A stretch of DNA of 64,000 nucleotides from Stutzerimonas stutzeri (GCF_013522825.1 NZ_JAAMQZ010000006.1:62001-126000), one strand, 5' to 3'; shown: positions 34,313 through 44,611, numbered from the stretch's first letter. A program made the numbers and translations. The notes: generated by a model not told the origin, from the sequence alone.

Positions 34313-34921
34313 TCACTCTTCGTCTTCTTCGGTCATGCCTTCAGGCAAGTGGTGAGCAATCCCCTTGTGGCAGTTGATGCAGGTCATGTTGTCTTCGGCA
34401 GCCATCTTGTGCTGCATGCGTGCGCGCTGCTTCTGCTTTTCGGAACTCATGCTTTCCAGGCTGTGGCAGTTGCGGCATTCGCGTGAATCGTTTTTCTCCA
34501 TCCGTGACCATTCGCGGCGTGCCAGGGTCAGGCGTTTGGCCTCGAATTTCTCCGGTGTGTTGATGGTGCCGGTGATCTTGCCCCAGACTTCCTTGGAGGC
34601 CTCGATCTTGCGCACCATCTTGTGCGTCCACTCCTTGGGCACGTGGCAATCCGGGCAGGTTGCGCGAACGCCGGTACGGTTTTCGTAGTGGATGGTTTCC
34701 TTGTATTCGGGATAGACGTTGTCGCCCATCTCGTGGCAGGAGATGCAGAAGGTTTCCGTATTGGTGGCTTCCATGGCGGTGTTGAAGCCGCCCCAGAGAA
34801 TCACTCCTGCTGCAATACCCGCGATGAGTAGTGTGCCAAGTGAGTAGTGCGTACTTGGCCGGCATAAGAAGGCAAGGCGACTGGTTTTTTTGGGTGTTTC
34901 GTTGCTGTCATGGTCTTTCAT
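34313..34921 (-). CDS. nirT: NirT, membrane-anchored tetraheme cytochrome c (NapC/NirT family)
   Basis: 202 residues. One N-terminal membrane anchor (LGTLLIAGIAAGVILWGG, 28-46) and four CXXCH sites at C59 (CISCH), C89 (CPDCH), C149 (CRNCH) and C181 (CINCH). The family oxidises quinol and passes electrons to periplasmic reductases, here presumably NirS via NirB or NirM. The order nirS-nirT-nirB is the P. stutzeri arrangement. Base composition is lower in GC than nirB and the nirM-H genes. Confidence 0.95.
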   Translation of the reverse strand: MKDHDSNETPKKTSRLAFLCRPSTHYSLGTLLIAGIAAGVILWGGFNTAMEATNTETFCISCHEMGDNVYPEYKETIHYENRTGVRATCPDCHVPKEWTHKMVRKIEASKEVWGKITGTINTPEKFEAKRLTLARREWSRMEKNDSRECRNCHSLESMSSEKQKQRARMQHKMAAEDNMTCINCHKGIAHHLPEGMTEEDEE

Positions 34922-35041
34922 GGGGTTCGTTCCTTGCCTGACCCCTGCGCCGTAGCGCAGGGGGCTTAGCAGGTAACCTGGGAAACTGTCGGGCTTGACG
35001 CTGTGCCGCTGTGGTCAGGCCCGACAGGCTCTCAGGGCCGG

Positions 35042-36721
35042 TTAGTACACGTCATGCATGGTGTTGAAGACGTTGAACTTGCCGGTTGGGGTGATCACTT
35101 CCGGGCTGGTAATGACCGACTTGACCTTCAGTGTCTTGTCGTCATAAACCACAACCGCGGACTGGTCAGCCTTGCCGCCCCACAGGGAAATCCACACTTC
35201 GTTACCCGCTTGGTTGAACTCAGGCTGTACCGCACGGCGAATTGCAGCGCCCTGTGGCAGACCGGAGTCCTTGCCAACGTTCAGGACACGAGGTTCTTTG
35301 CTCAGGTCGTTCATGTCGAACACATAAACGGACTCGGCAATTTCACGCTCGGGGTTCATCGGCGCATCGGCCCAGAAGTTGGTGGATTTCGGGTGGGTCT
35401 TGACGAACAGGTTGCCCGCACCCGGCATCTTCAGCTCTTGCACCACCTTCCAGTTGTGCTCCGCATGCTTCTTGAACTTCTTCTCATCGGAAGGAGTAGA
35501 GATCAGGGAAACCACATCGTCACCCAGGTGACCTGTTGCCCAGACTGGACCAAACTGAGGGTGGACAAAGTTGGCACCACGACCCGGGTGAGGAATCTTG
35601 GCGGTGTCTACGATGGCAGCCAGCTTGCCGGTCTTGGTGTCAACCGCAGCGACCTGGTTGGAGGCGTTGGCCGCGACCAGGAAGTAACGCTTTGAAGCAT
35701 CCCAACCGCCGTCATGCAGGAACTTGGACGATGCAATCGTAGTGGTTTTCAGGTTGTCGAGGTCGGTGTAGTCAACCAGCAGAATCTGTCCGGTTTCCTT
35801 GACACTCACGACCCACTCGGGCTTGACCGGGTTGGCAACAATAGAGGCAACACGTGGCTCAGGGTGATATTCGCCGTCCACGGTCTGGCCGCGGGTGGAA
35901 ACAACCTTGATTGGCTCCAGGGTCAGACCATCCACAATGCCGTACTGTGGCGGCCAATAGGTACCACCAATCAGGTACTTGTCTTCGTAGCCCTTGTACT
36001 TGGACACGTCAACGGAGCGCATGTCAGAACCAAAGCGAACCGTTGCAACGGTCATCGGCTCTTCAGGCCACAGGTCAATAATGGTGGTCAGGCCGTCACG
36101 TCCGGTGGTGTACACATAACGACCGGATGCGGACATACGGGAGATGTGTACGGCATAACCACTTTCCAGAATCTTCCAGATCTTGTGGGTATCACCGTCG
36201 ATCAGGGCCAGCTTGCCCGCGTCACGCAGGGTGACTGCGAACACGTTGTTCAGGTTGACCTTGTTCATCTGCTTGGTTACACGCTCTTCAAGCGGAACGA
36301 TCAGGTTCCAGCTGTCTTTCATGTCCTGCAGGGAGAACTCTGGCGGAACGGGTGGCTCGTGCTGTAAATAACGGGCCATCATGTTGATTTCTTCCTTGGT
36401 CAGGATGTCGTCATAGTTGACCATCCCGCCCTCGGTACCGTACGCAATGATGTTTTCAAGGCGCGTGGTACCCAGCTTGAGCGTGCCGCCTTCGGTTTTC
36501 TGGCCACCTTCGGTTTTTTCCCAGTGTGGCTCCAGGTTCTTGCCGGTGGCGCCCTTGCGCAGCACGCCATGGCAACCGGCGCAGCGTTCGAAGTAAATCT
36601 TCTTGGCGGCTTCTTTCTCTTCCGCCGTCATGTCGGGAGCGGCAGCCTGGGCGACCGCCAGGCCAAGCAGTGAGATGCCGGCGATCAGGCCAGCGAGTAA
36701 GGGTTTACCAACGTTGCTCAT
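35042..36721 (-). CDS. nirS: NirS, cytochrome cd1 nitrite reductase
   Basis: 559 residues. The signal peptide ends near AQA-AAPDMT, and the c-heme site is C47-AG-C50-H51 (RCAGCHGVLRKGATG). The d1 propeller includes GYAVHISRMSASGRYVYTTG, SKFLHDGGWDASKRYF and GANFVHPQFGPVWATGHLGD, carrying the two conserved active-site histidines. It reduces nitrite to NO in the periplasm. A perfect FNR-type box lies 120 bp upstream. The gene reads complete and normal in length. Third-position GC seems lower than in surrounding genes. Confidence 0.98.
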   Translation of the reverse strand: MSNVGKPLLAGLIAGISLLGLAVAQAAAPDMTAEEKEAAKKIYFERCAGCHGVLRKGATGKNLEPHWEKTEGGQKTEGGTLKLGTTRLENIIAYGTEGGMVNYDDILTKEEINMMARYLQHEPPVPPEFSLQDMKDSWNLIVPLEERVTKQMNKVNLNNVFAVTLRDAGKLALIDGDTHKIWKILESGYAVHISRMSASGRYVYTTGRDGLTTIIDLWPEEPMTVATVRFGSDMRSVDVSKYKGYEDKYLIGGTYWPPQYGIVDGLTLEPIKVVSTRGQTVDGEYHPEPRVASIVANPVKPEWVVSVKETGQILLVDYTDLDNLKTTTIASSKFLHDGGWDASKRYFLVAANASNQVAAVDTKTGKLAAIVDTAKIPHPGRGANFVHPQFGPVWATGHLGDDVVSLISTPSDEKKFKKHAEHNWKVVQELKMPGAGNLFVKTHPKSTNFWADAPMNPEREIAESVYVFDMNDLSKEPRVLNVGKDSGLPQGAAIRRAVQPEFNQAGNEVWISLWGGKADQSAVVVYDDKTLKVKSVITSPEVITPTGKFNVFNTMHDVY

Positions 36722-36841
36722 GGGTGTCTCTCCTTTTTGGAGCGCTTAGGGCGGCTCCTGCTAGTTACGACGGTATGGCAGTTCCTAGATGTTTCTTGTT
36801 GTGTGCGATTTCCATCCTAGAGAGGGCTCCGGCGAATGCGC

Positions 36842-36855
36842 TTGATGGCAATCAA
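36842..36855 (-). promoter_or_regulatory. Perfect ANR/DNR box upstream of nirS
   Basis: TTGAT-GGCA-ATCAA, a full match to the FNR-family consensus, 120 bp before the nirS ATG. In denitrifying pseudomonads nirS is activated by the NO-responsive DNR under ANR control. Confidence 0.9.
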
Positions 36856-37006
36856 GAGAGGTTTCGTGACCCCCCAAGCGTGACGCAGTGTCGCGGATGG
36901 AATGAAACGTGTAGCTAAAATCAGTCAAAAGACGTGAATGCGTGTGCTTTTTTCAGGCTTGTGTCGTGGGGTGAAAATTCGCGGTGGCTTGCATTTCGAT
37001 CAGGGC

Positions 37007-37020
37007 TTGACCGTGATCAA
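37007..37020 (+). promoter_or_regulatory. ANR/DNR box upstream of nirQ
   Basis: TTGAC-CGTG-ATCAA lies 91 bp before the nirQ ATG, in the 390-bp gap divergent from nirS, so each direction has its own box. The gap holds no gene. Confidence 0.8.
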
Positions 37021-37111
37021 GCTTCGCCAGCGGATGGCTTGAGGGGAGGATGCGGTGACGGGTACTTTGGCGGCAGTCGAATTAACCAACCGTTGCAGTG
37101 AGGTATTGCCA

Positions 37112-37918
37112 ATGAATGCGCCCGAGAACCTTGTCGGCATGTCTGACGCGCCGTTCTATCAAGCGCTGGGCAATGAGGAGGTACTGTTCGAGCAGGCCTG
37201 GCGGCATGGCATGCCGGTACTGATCAAGGGGCCGACAGGTTGCGGCAAGACCCGTTTCGTCCAGCACATGGCACATCGGCTGAATCTGCCGCTGTATACC
37301 GTGGCCTGTCACGATGACCTGTCCGCCGCCGACCTGGTGGGTCGCCATCTGATCGGCTCACAGGGCACCTGGTGGCAGGATGGTCCGTTGACCCGTGCGG
37401 TGCGTGAGGGCGGCATCTGCTATCTCGACGAGGTGGTGGAGGCACGGCAGGACACCGCCGTGGTGCTGCACCCGCTGGCCGATGACCGTCGCGAGCTGTT
37501 CATCGAGCGCACCGGCGAGGCGCTCAAGGCGCCGCCGGGCTTCATGCTGGTGGTCAGCTACAATCCCGGCTACCAGAACCTGCTCAAGGGTATGAAGCCC
37601 AGTACCCGGCAGCGTTTCGTGGCCATGCGGTTCGATTATCCGCCCGCTGCCGAGGAGCTGCGCATCGTCGCCAACGAGGCGCAGGTGGATGTCGAGCTGG
37701 CCGCGCAGATCGTCAAGCTGGGGCAGGCGCTACGCCGTCTCGAACAGCACGATCTGGAAGAGGTCGCCTCGACCCGCCTGCTGATCTTTGCCGCGCGCAT
37801 GATCCGCTCCGGCATGAGCCCGCATGAAGCCTGCATGGCCTGCCTTGCCGAGCCGCTGTCTGATGATGCGCAAACTGTCGCCGCGCTGATGGATGTCGTC
37901 GATGTCCACTTCAGCTGA
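37112..37918 (+). CDS. nirQ: NirQ/NorQ, MoxR-family AAA ATPase
   Basis: 268 residues from the ATG at 37112, which has GAGGT 8 bp upstream; an in-frame extension to 37055 lacks such a site. Walker A is GPTGCGKT at about 40-47, Walker B GGICYLDEV near residue 108, and sensor region SYNPGYQNLLKGMKPSTRQRF follows. With NorD it activates NO reductase, probably by remodelling to insert the non-heme iron. It overlaps the start of nirO. Confidence 0.95.
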   Translation: MNAPENLVGMSDAPFYQALGNEEVLFEQAWRHGMPVLIKGPTGCGKTRFVQHMAHRLNLPLYTVACHDDLSAADLVGRHLIGSQGTWWQDGPLTRAVREGGICYLDEVVEARQDTAVVLHPLADDRRELFIERTGEALKAPPGFMLVVSYNPGYQNLLKGMKPSTRQRFVAMRFDYPPAAEELRIVANEAQVDVELAAQIVKLGQALRRLEQHDLEEVASTRLLIFAARMIRSGMSPHEACMACLAEPLSDDAQTVAALMDVVDVHFS

Positions 37919-38489
37919 CGCCGCCAACGGGGTGAGCCGACGTCTGCCGGGCGACCTGGCGATGTGGTTCTTCATTCTCGTCGAGCTGTCGGCCTTCGCG
38001 ATCCTGATTCTCGCCTTCGCCGTCACCCAGTTGCTGCATCCCGAGTTGTTCGCGCAAAGCCGCGCCGCGCTGGATAGCTCGACAGGGCTGGCGCTGACGC
38101 TCAGCCTGTTGACCTCGGGGCTGTTCGCCGCGCTGGCGGTGGAGCAGGTGCGCATGGATCAGTCGCGCCGCGCCGCCTGGCTGCTGCTGGCGGCGTTGCT
38201 GACGTCCTGCGTCTATGTGGTGCTCAAGCTCGACGAATACAGCCACCTGTCCAGCCTTGGGCTGGGCATGGAACACAACACCTTCTTTACCCTGTATTGG
38301 CTGCTGACCGGCTTTCACTTTCTGCATGTGCTGCTGGGCATGGTGATTCTCGGCTGGATGGCCGAACTCTGCCGGCGTCGCGCGTACAGCGCGCAGAATC
38401 ACGCCGGAATGGAGTCCGGGGTGCTCTACTGGCACATGGTCGATATGGTCTGGGTGCTGCTGTTCCCGCTGGTTTATGTACTCAACTGA
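37893..38489 (+). CDS. nirO: NirO/NorE, cytochrome c oxidase subunit III-like membrane protein
   Basis: 198 residues with five hydrophobic spans in the heme-copper oxidase subunit III pattern: GDLAMWFFILVELSAFAIL, FTLYWLLTGFHFLHVLLGMV and a final VDMVWVLLFPLVYVLN. It is encoded with NO reductase accessory genes and is needed for full activity in some hosts. The start may be 37893 or the ATG three codons later; both lie inside the end of nirQ. Confidence 0.92.
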   Translation: MSSMSTSADAANGVSRRLPGDLAMWFFILVELSAFAILILAFAVTQLLHPELFAQSRAALDSSTGLALTLSLLTSGLFAALAVEQVRMDQSRRAAWLLLAALLTSCVYVVLKLDEYSHLSSLGLGMEHNTFFTLYWLLTGFHFLHVLLGMVILGWMAELCRRRAYSAQNHAGMESGVLYWHMVDMVWVLLFPLVYVLN

Positions 38490-38499
38490 CGAGGTTGCG

Positions 38500-38751
38500 A
38501 TGTCCGCTTCGAAAGTGTTGATTGGCTGCTGGCTCGCTCTGGCGGTGCTCTCCATCGCCACTGTTGTCCTGGGCAGCTCCGGATCGACCCTGTTGCTGGC
38601 CGTCAGCGTGCTGGCGGTTGCGCTGGTCAAGGCCTGGCTGATCTCCGACGGCTTCATGGAGCTGCGCCACGCGCCTCTCATGTGGCGGTTGCTGCTGTCT
38701 GCCTGGCCGATGGTAATGGCGGTCGGCATCCTGCTGGCGATGCTGCTTTGA
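38500..38751 (+). CDS. nirP: NirP/NorF, small subunit IV-like membrane protein
   Basis: 83 residues with three hydrophobic spans (IGCWLALAVLSIATVVLG, LLLAVSVLAVALVKAWLI and MVMAVGILLAMLL) and a cytochrome oxidase subunit IV-like pattern. It follows nirO by 10 bp, as in P. stutzeri nirQOP. The ATG at 38500 follows CGAGGT by 5 bp. Confidence 0.88.
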   Translation: MSASKVLIGCWLALAVLSIATVVLGSSGSTLLLAVSVLAVALVKAWLISDGFMELRHAPLMWRLLLSAWPMVMAVGILLAMLL

Positions 38752-38752
38752 A

Positions 38753-39200
38753 GTAGGTCGGATCGCGCTTTGCCGATCCGACGAGCAGACGGTCTGGCGC
38801 GTACAGGCCGGCGCCTCGCCCGTCGGGTTACGCCTTCGCAAACCCGGATTACGCCTGCGGCTAATCCAGGCTACGGCCTGCCAGCCTCGATGTAGGTCGG
38901 ATCACGCTTCACCGATCCGACGAAGCAGACGGTCTGGCACGGTAGGCCGACGCTTCGCCCGTCGGGTTACGCCTTCGGCTAACACGACCTACGAAATCCC
39001 ATTCGATGCCGTTGCCAGCCTCGACGTAGGTCGGATCACGCTTCACCGATCCGACGAGCAGACGGTCTGGCACGCTATAGGCCGACGCCTCGCCCGTCGG
39101 GTTACGCCTTCGGCTAACACGACCTACGAAATCCCATTCGATGCCGTTGCCAACCTCGACGTAGGTCGGATCGCGCTTCACCGATCCGACGAACGAAGGT
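38753..39200. repeat. Tandem array of a 135-bp REP-containing unit, 3.3 copies, between nirP and norC
   Basis: Units start at 38753, 38892, 39026 and 39161 with the same GTAGGTCGGATCRCGCTT opening. Copies 2 and 3 (134 and 135 bp) are nearly identical, copy 1 is diverged and copy 4 truncated. Each unit has a GTCGGATCACGCTTCACCG / ATCCGACG hairpin, a GACGGTCTGGCRCG spacer, a GTCGGGTTACGCCTTCGGC / TAACACGACC hairpin and an ATTCGATGCCGTTGCCARCC tail. No coding capacity. Confidence 0.9.
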
Positions 39201-39351
39201 GAAGTCGAAAAGCCTTTCCGAGTGATCAGGTTTTAACGCTCCGCCGCGCGGGCCGTATGGACATGACAAGCGACCTTCCCCCGCCATTTCTCGCCGCTCC
39301 CAGCCTCCGTTGCAGCCCCCTTTAATACCTGACCTGTTTGATCAGATGTTC

Positions 39352-39365
39352 TTGATTACCATCAA
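39352..39365 (+). promoter_or_regulatory. Perfect ANR/DNR box upstream of norC
   Basis: TTGAT-TACC-ATCAA, a full match, lies 58 bp before the norC ATG and just beyond the tandem array. It gives norCBD its own promoter. Confidence 0.9.
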
Positions 39366-39422
39366 GCAGTTTTAGATAGCTGCCTTCTTAAACTGGCGAC
39401 GCCAAGCCATGAGGAGGCGACC

Positions 39423-39863
39423 ATGTCCGAGACCTTCACCAAGGGAATGGCCAGGAATATTTACTTTGGGGGAAGCATCTTCTTCTTCCTGGTATTCCTG
39501 GGCCTGACCTATCACACAGAGCAGACTTTTCCAGAGCGCACCAACGCTTCGGAGTTGACCGAGGCGGTAGTGCGCGGCAAGGAAGTCTGGGAAAACAACA
39601 ACTGCATCGGCTGTCACAGCCTGCTTGGTGAAGGCGCCTACTTCGCGCCGGAGCTGGGTAATGTCTTCGTTCGTCGTGGTGAGGATGCGGCCTTCAAGCC
39701 CTTCCTGGCGGCGTGGATGAAGGCTCAGCCTCTGGGTGTACCAGGGCGCAGGGCAATGCCGCAGTTCAACCTGAGCGAGCAGGAAGTGGATGATCTGGCG
39801 GAGTTCCTCAAATGGACTTCGAAGATCGATACCAACAACTGGCCGCCAAACAAGGAGGGCTAA
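39423..39863 (+). CDS. norC: NorC, cytochrome c subunit of NO reductase
   Basis: 146 residues with one N-terminal membrane anchor (YFGGSIFFFLVFLGLTY) and one heme site C61-IG-C64-H65 (NNNCIGCHSLLGEGAYFAP); the axial Met lies in RRAMPQFN. It feeds electrons to NorB. It ends 3 bp before norB. Confidence 0.98.
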   Translation: MSETFTKGMARNIYFGGSIFFFLVFLGLTYHTEQTFPERTNASELTEAVVRGKEVWENNNCIGCHSLLGEGAYFAPELGNVFVRRGEDAAFKPFLAAWMKAQPLGVPGRRAMPQFNLSEQEVDDLAEFLKWTSKIDTNNWPPNKEG

Positions 39864-41297
<1,434 letters not shown>

Positions 41298-41400
41298 GTC
41301 GGGTTGCGATGTGAAGTGACGGCCCGGCTGACCCAGCGGGCCGTTTCTGTTTTGCACTGTTTTGAAATGCACCGTTTTGAGGTGCACAGGGGTAAATGCC

Positions 41401-43245
41401 ATGGCCTTTGCGATCGAAGTCGAAGAGTGGGTCGGTAGCGTCTGGCACCGCTTCATCACCCGCCGTGCGAACCCGGATTTTCCCGAAGCACGCGTCGAGC
41501 TGGAGAGCATGCGGCGCCCGCTGTCGGTGCTGTTTCGGGCCATGGGCGGCGCCAGTGGCATTGGCGTCGAAGCGGCCAATGCACGTGATCTGATGCTGCG
41601 GCGCAACCTGCTGCAACAGGTTGCCGGGACCTGCAAGCAATTGCCGGTGGCCTGGTGCGATGCGAGCAATCTGCGTTTGCCACAAAGCCTTGCGGTCTAT
41701 CCCGAGGCTGAACTCAATCAGGATCTGTATCGCTGGCTGGCGCTGCTTGCGGCGCAGGCGGGCGAGATGCGTCACTGGGCGCGCGACAATCAGCGCTGGA
41801 CCCAGTCGCTACTCCAGCAATATCCGGCCATGCGGCCACGCTATGAACGTCTGGTGGAGGCGCATCTGCTGCTGCGTCCCGATCCCGATACATTGTCCAA
41901 AGCCGAAGGCGCGCTGGAGCGTGCGCTGCGTCAGGCGTTGCGGGAACCCGGCAGCGTCGAGCAATTCCCGCGCAGCGAAATCGCCCCCTGGCCGTTGCCG
42001 ATGTGGCTGTATCCAGCGGAAAACCTTGGCGTACCACAGGCCACCGAGCTGGCCGATGAAGATCCGGACAACAACCTGCAGGCGCCGGCCACCGAGCAGA
42101 AGGGCATGCGCAAGCGTGCCAAGCGCGTCGAGGAAAACTCCGGCAAGGGCGGCCTGATGCTGTTTCGTCTGGAGAACCTGTTCAGTTGGACCGAACACGT
42201 CGAGCTGGATCGCCAGAGCGACGACAGTGAAAACGAGGACGCCTCGCGCGTGGCCGAGGACCTCGATGAAATGGCCATGTCGCGCCAGCGCATGCGCAAG
42301 GGCGGCGGGCTGAAGCTGCATCTGGATCTGCCGCCGGCTGATGTCGACGATGTTCCGCTGGGCGAAGGCATCAAGCTGCCGGAGTGGGACTATCGCAAAC
42401 AGTGCCTGCAGGAAAATTTCGTCAACCTGCAGATGATGTTGCCGCGCGGCTCCGAACCTCTGGGCTTGCCGCTGCGTCTGAGCCCGCTGGCGCGCAAGCT
42501 GCGCCGTCAGTTCGAGCACCTGCGCAGCGATCGCCAGTGGCTGCGCGGCCAGCCGCAGGGTTCGGAACTGGACATGCAGGCCTGGCTGGATTTCCATGTC
42601 GAGCGCCAGCATGGCCAGTGCGCCGAGCGTGGGTTGTTCATGGAGCAGCGTCAGAACCGCCGCGATCTGGCCTGCCTGCTGCTCGCCGACCTGTCGATGT
42701 CCACCGATGCGCACCTGGATGACGAGCACAAGGTCATCGACGTGATCAGCGATAGCCTGCTGCTGTTTGGCGAGGCGCTGTCGGCGGTCGGTGATGAGTT
42801 CGCCTTGTACGGCTTCTCCTCGTTGCGCCGCCATCAGGTGCGGATGCAGGAGCTCAAACGCTTCCGCCAGCCCTATGGCGACGAAACCCGTGGGCGCATC
42901 CAGGCACTCAAGCCGGGCTACTACACCCGCATGGGCGCGGCCATCCGCCAGGCCACCGAACTGCTCGGCAAGTGCAAGCAGCGACGCAAGCTGCTGTTGC
43001 TGGTGACCGACGGCAAGCCCAATGACCTGGATGTCTACGAGGGTCGTTACGGCGTCGAAGACACCCGCGAGGCGGTCCTCGAAGCCCGCCGTCAGGGGCT
43101 GCTGCCGTTCTGCATCACCATCGACAGCGAGGCGGGCGATTACCTGCCCTACATGTTCGGCGCGAATGGCTACACCCTGATCAAGGAGCCCCAGCAGCTG
43201 CCATTCCGCCTGCCACAGCTGTACAAGCAGTTGACGCAAAGGTGA
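41401..43245 (+). CDS. norD: NorD, von Willebrand A-domain NO reductase activation protein
   Basis: 614 residues from the ATG at 41401; the 13 codons upstream in frame have no ribosome site. The C-terminal vWA domain starts near residue 425 with the MIDAS motif LLADLSMSTDAHL and later LLLVTDGKPND. An acidic Asp/Glu-rich stretch (DRQSDDSENEDASR) is near residue 275. NorD pairs with the MoxR-type NirQ to activate NorCB. The order norC-B-D is normal. Confidence 0.95.
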   Translation: MAFAIEVEEWVGSVWHRFITRRANPDFPEARVELESMRRPLSVLFRAMGGASGIGVEAANARDLMLRRNLLQQVAGTCKQLPVAWCDASNLRLPQSLAVYPEAELNQDLYRWLALLAAQAGEMRHWARDNQRWTQSLLQQYPAMRPRYERLVEAHLLLRPDPDTLSKAEGALERALRQALREPGSVEQFPRSEIAPWPLPMWLYPAENLGVPQATELADEDPDNNLQAPATEQKGMRKRAKRVEENSGKGGLMLFRLENLFSWTEHVELDRQSDDSENEDASRVAEDLDEMAMSRQRMRKGGGLKLHLDLPPADVDDVPLGEGIKLPEWDYRKQCLQENFVNLQMMLPRGSEPLGLPLRLSPLARKLRRQFEHLRSDRQWLRGQPQGSELDMQAWLDFHVERQHGQCAERGLFMEQRQNRRDLACLLLADLSMSTDAHLDDEHKVIDVISDSLLLFGEALSAVGDEFALYGFSSLRRHQVRMQELKRFRQPYGDETRGRIQALKPGYYTRMGAAIRQATELLGKCKQRRKLLLLVTDGKPNDLDVYEGRYGVEDTREAVLEARRQGLLPFCITIDSEAGDYLPYMFGANGYTLIKEPQQLPFRLPQLYKQLTQR

Positions 43246-43261
43246 AACCGCCAGAACGGCA

Positions 43262-43296
43262 GCCACAAGCCACAAGCCACAAGCCACAAGCCACAA
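43262..43296. repeat. Heptanucleotide array (GCCACAA) x5
   Basis: Five exact copies of GCCACAA directly after norD. It is similar in period and, in reverse complement (TTGTGGC), in sequence to the GCTTGCA array 170 bp downstream. Confidence 0.9.
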
Positions 43297-43305
43297 GCTT
43301 CAAGT

Positions 43306-43425
43306 TGTAGGGCCGAACTTGTTCGGCTGTTGTTCGGCTGCGCATCTTTGGCCGAATAAATTCGGTCCTACAGGTGGCGGTCGTCAGCTGTAGGCCGGGT
43401 CACGCCTCATCGATCCGACGAGCGG
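43306..43425. repeat. REP-like segments between the two heptamer arrays
   Basis: Contains GTAGGGCCGAACTTGTTCGGC, a GGCCGAATAAATTCGGTCCTACAGG palindrome matching the one near 28762, and a GTAGGCCGGGTCACGCC half-element. The 341-bp norD-ribA gap otherwise holds only the two heptamer arrays and a presumed ribA promoter. Confidence 0.65.
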
Positions 43426-43465
43426 AACCTCGGTGGATGTAAAAAGCGACATCCACCCTACACTG

Positions 43466-43541
43466 GCTTGCAGCTTGCAGCTTGCAGCTTGCAGCTTGCA
43501 GCTTGCAGCTTGCAGCTTGCAGCTTGCAGCTTGCAGCTTGC
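43466..43541. repeat. Heptanucleotide array (GCTTGCA) x10.9 upstream of ribA
   Basis: Ten exact copies plus six bases of an eleventh. It ends 45 bp before the ribA GTG, so it covers or abuts the -35 region: TTGCAG inside the last unit is 16 bp from a weak CACTAT -10-like hexamer. Exact identity of all copies suggests recent expansion. Confidence 0.92.
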
Positions 43542-43586
43542 TTCTGCTGTTACACTATCCGCTTTTCCGCTTCTGGAGTTTCTCCG

Positions 43587-44204
43587 GTGTCTGTCGTGTT
43601 CGTCGCCGCTTCCCAATTGCCGACGCCGTTCGGTGTATTCACCATGCATGGTTTTCTCGATCAGGACACAGGCAAGGAGCATGTCGTACTGACCATGGGT
43701 GACGTTGCAGATGGCAAGCCTGTGCTGGGTCGCCTGCATTCCGAATGTCTCACCGGCGATGCCCTGTTCAGCCTGCGCTGTGATTGCGGCTTCCAGCTGG
43801 AAGCGGCATTGAGCGCCATTGCCGACGAAGGGCGTGGCGCGTTGCTGTATCTGCGCCAGGAAGGCCGTGGCATCGGCCTGCTGAACAAGATCCGTGCCTA
43901 CGAGCTGCAGGACCAGGGCGCCGATACCGTCGAAGCCAACGAGCGCCTGGGCTTCGCTCCGGACATGCGTGACTACGCGATCTGCCTGCCGATGCTAGAC
44001 CATCTGGGCATATCCGAAATCAAGCTGATGACCAACAATCCGCGCAAGGTCAAGGCGTTGCAGGGGTTTGGCATCCGTGTCGCCGAGCGTATGCCGCTGC
44101 AGATCGCGCATAACCCGCACAACCGCAAGTACCTCGCCACCAAGGCCGGCAAGCTCGGCCACCTGCTCGGCGAAATTCATCAGGGTGAAGCCGAACAATC
44201 ATGA
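43587..44204 (+). CDS. ribA: GTP cyclohydrolase II
   Basis: 205 residues from the GTG at 43587, which gives the conserved pseudomonad start (V)[17 protein letters not shown] and has GGAG 9 bp upstream; the frame upstream runs through the heptamer array and is not credible. The zinc cysteines are present in [18 protein letters not shown] (near residues 53-70), followed by [12 protein letters not shown] and [11 protein letters not shown]. It starts riboflavin synthesis from GTP. Since the cyclohydrolase half of the RibBA-type fusion is degenerate, this should be the only active copy in the window. It overlaps the next gene by ATGA. Confidence 0.96.
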   Translation: MSVVFVAASQLPTPFGVFTMHGFLDQDTGKEHVVLTMGDVADGKPVLGRLHSECLTGDALFSLRCDCGFQLEAALSAIADEGRGALLYLRQEGRGIGLLNKIRAYELQDQGADTVEANERLGFAPDMRDYAICLPMLDHLGISEIKLMTNNPRKVKALQGFGIRVAERMPLQIAHNPHNRKYLATKAGKLGHLLGEIHQGEAEQS

Positions 44205-44605
44205 AGCGTACCGAAGAAAGGACTCGACTGAACCGGCTCTGGTGGTTCTGGCTGGCGCTGTGTCTGCTGCCCTGGCTGTTGCTGGGGCCACTCGACGTCA
44301 ATCTGGGGCTGCCGCCCATCGCGATATTCATCACCGGGCTGTTCGCCTTGTTCCCGAGCCTCAAGGCCTTTTCGGCTTTCAAGCGCGCGCTTTTTGCCCT
44401 GCAGGAGCGTGACGAGGCGGGGGAACGTGAGCGCTGGGCCACCTTGCAGCGGGCTCAGGTCATGGGCTTGTACTGGGCTGCCCTGCCGGCCTGGCTGGCG
44501 GCGCTGGGTTCGCTGTCGGGGCTGGGCGGCGTGGCCTGTCTGCTGCTGGTCTTCGGCAGCCTGATGACCATCATTCTCTACCGCATCCCGAAGCCGGTGC
44601 TCTGA
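44201..44605 (+). CDS. Conserved small membrane protein of unknown function
   Basis: 134 residues. Hydrophobic spans lie near 13-30 ([17 protein letters not shown]), 36-52 ([16 protein letters not shown]) and as a pair in the C-terminal third, with a charged helix of about 25 residues between ([19 protein letters not shown]). I do not recognise a family. It is translationally coupled to ribA. Confidence 0.75.
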   Translation: MKRTEERTRLNRLWWFWLALCLLPWLLLGPLDVNLGLPPIAIFITGLFALFPSLKAFSAFKRALFALQERDEAGERERWATLQRAQVMGLYWAALPAWLAALGSLSGLGGVACLLLVFGSLMTIILYRIPKPVL

Positions 44606-44611
44606 GCCCGT

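Noticed and set aside
38753..39200. Repeat array as a possible CRISPR
   Set aside because: Units are about 135 bp and repeat in full, including the parts between palindromes; there are no short repeats with unique spacers and no cas genes.
43482..43586. N-terminal extension of RibA through the heptamer array (repeating LQLAACS)
   Set aside because: The frame is open only because a 7-bp repeat without stops is read in all frames. The GTG at 43587 has a good ribosome site and starts at the conserved family N-terminus.
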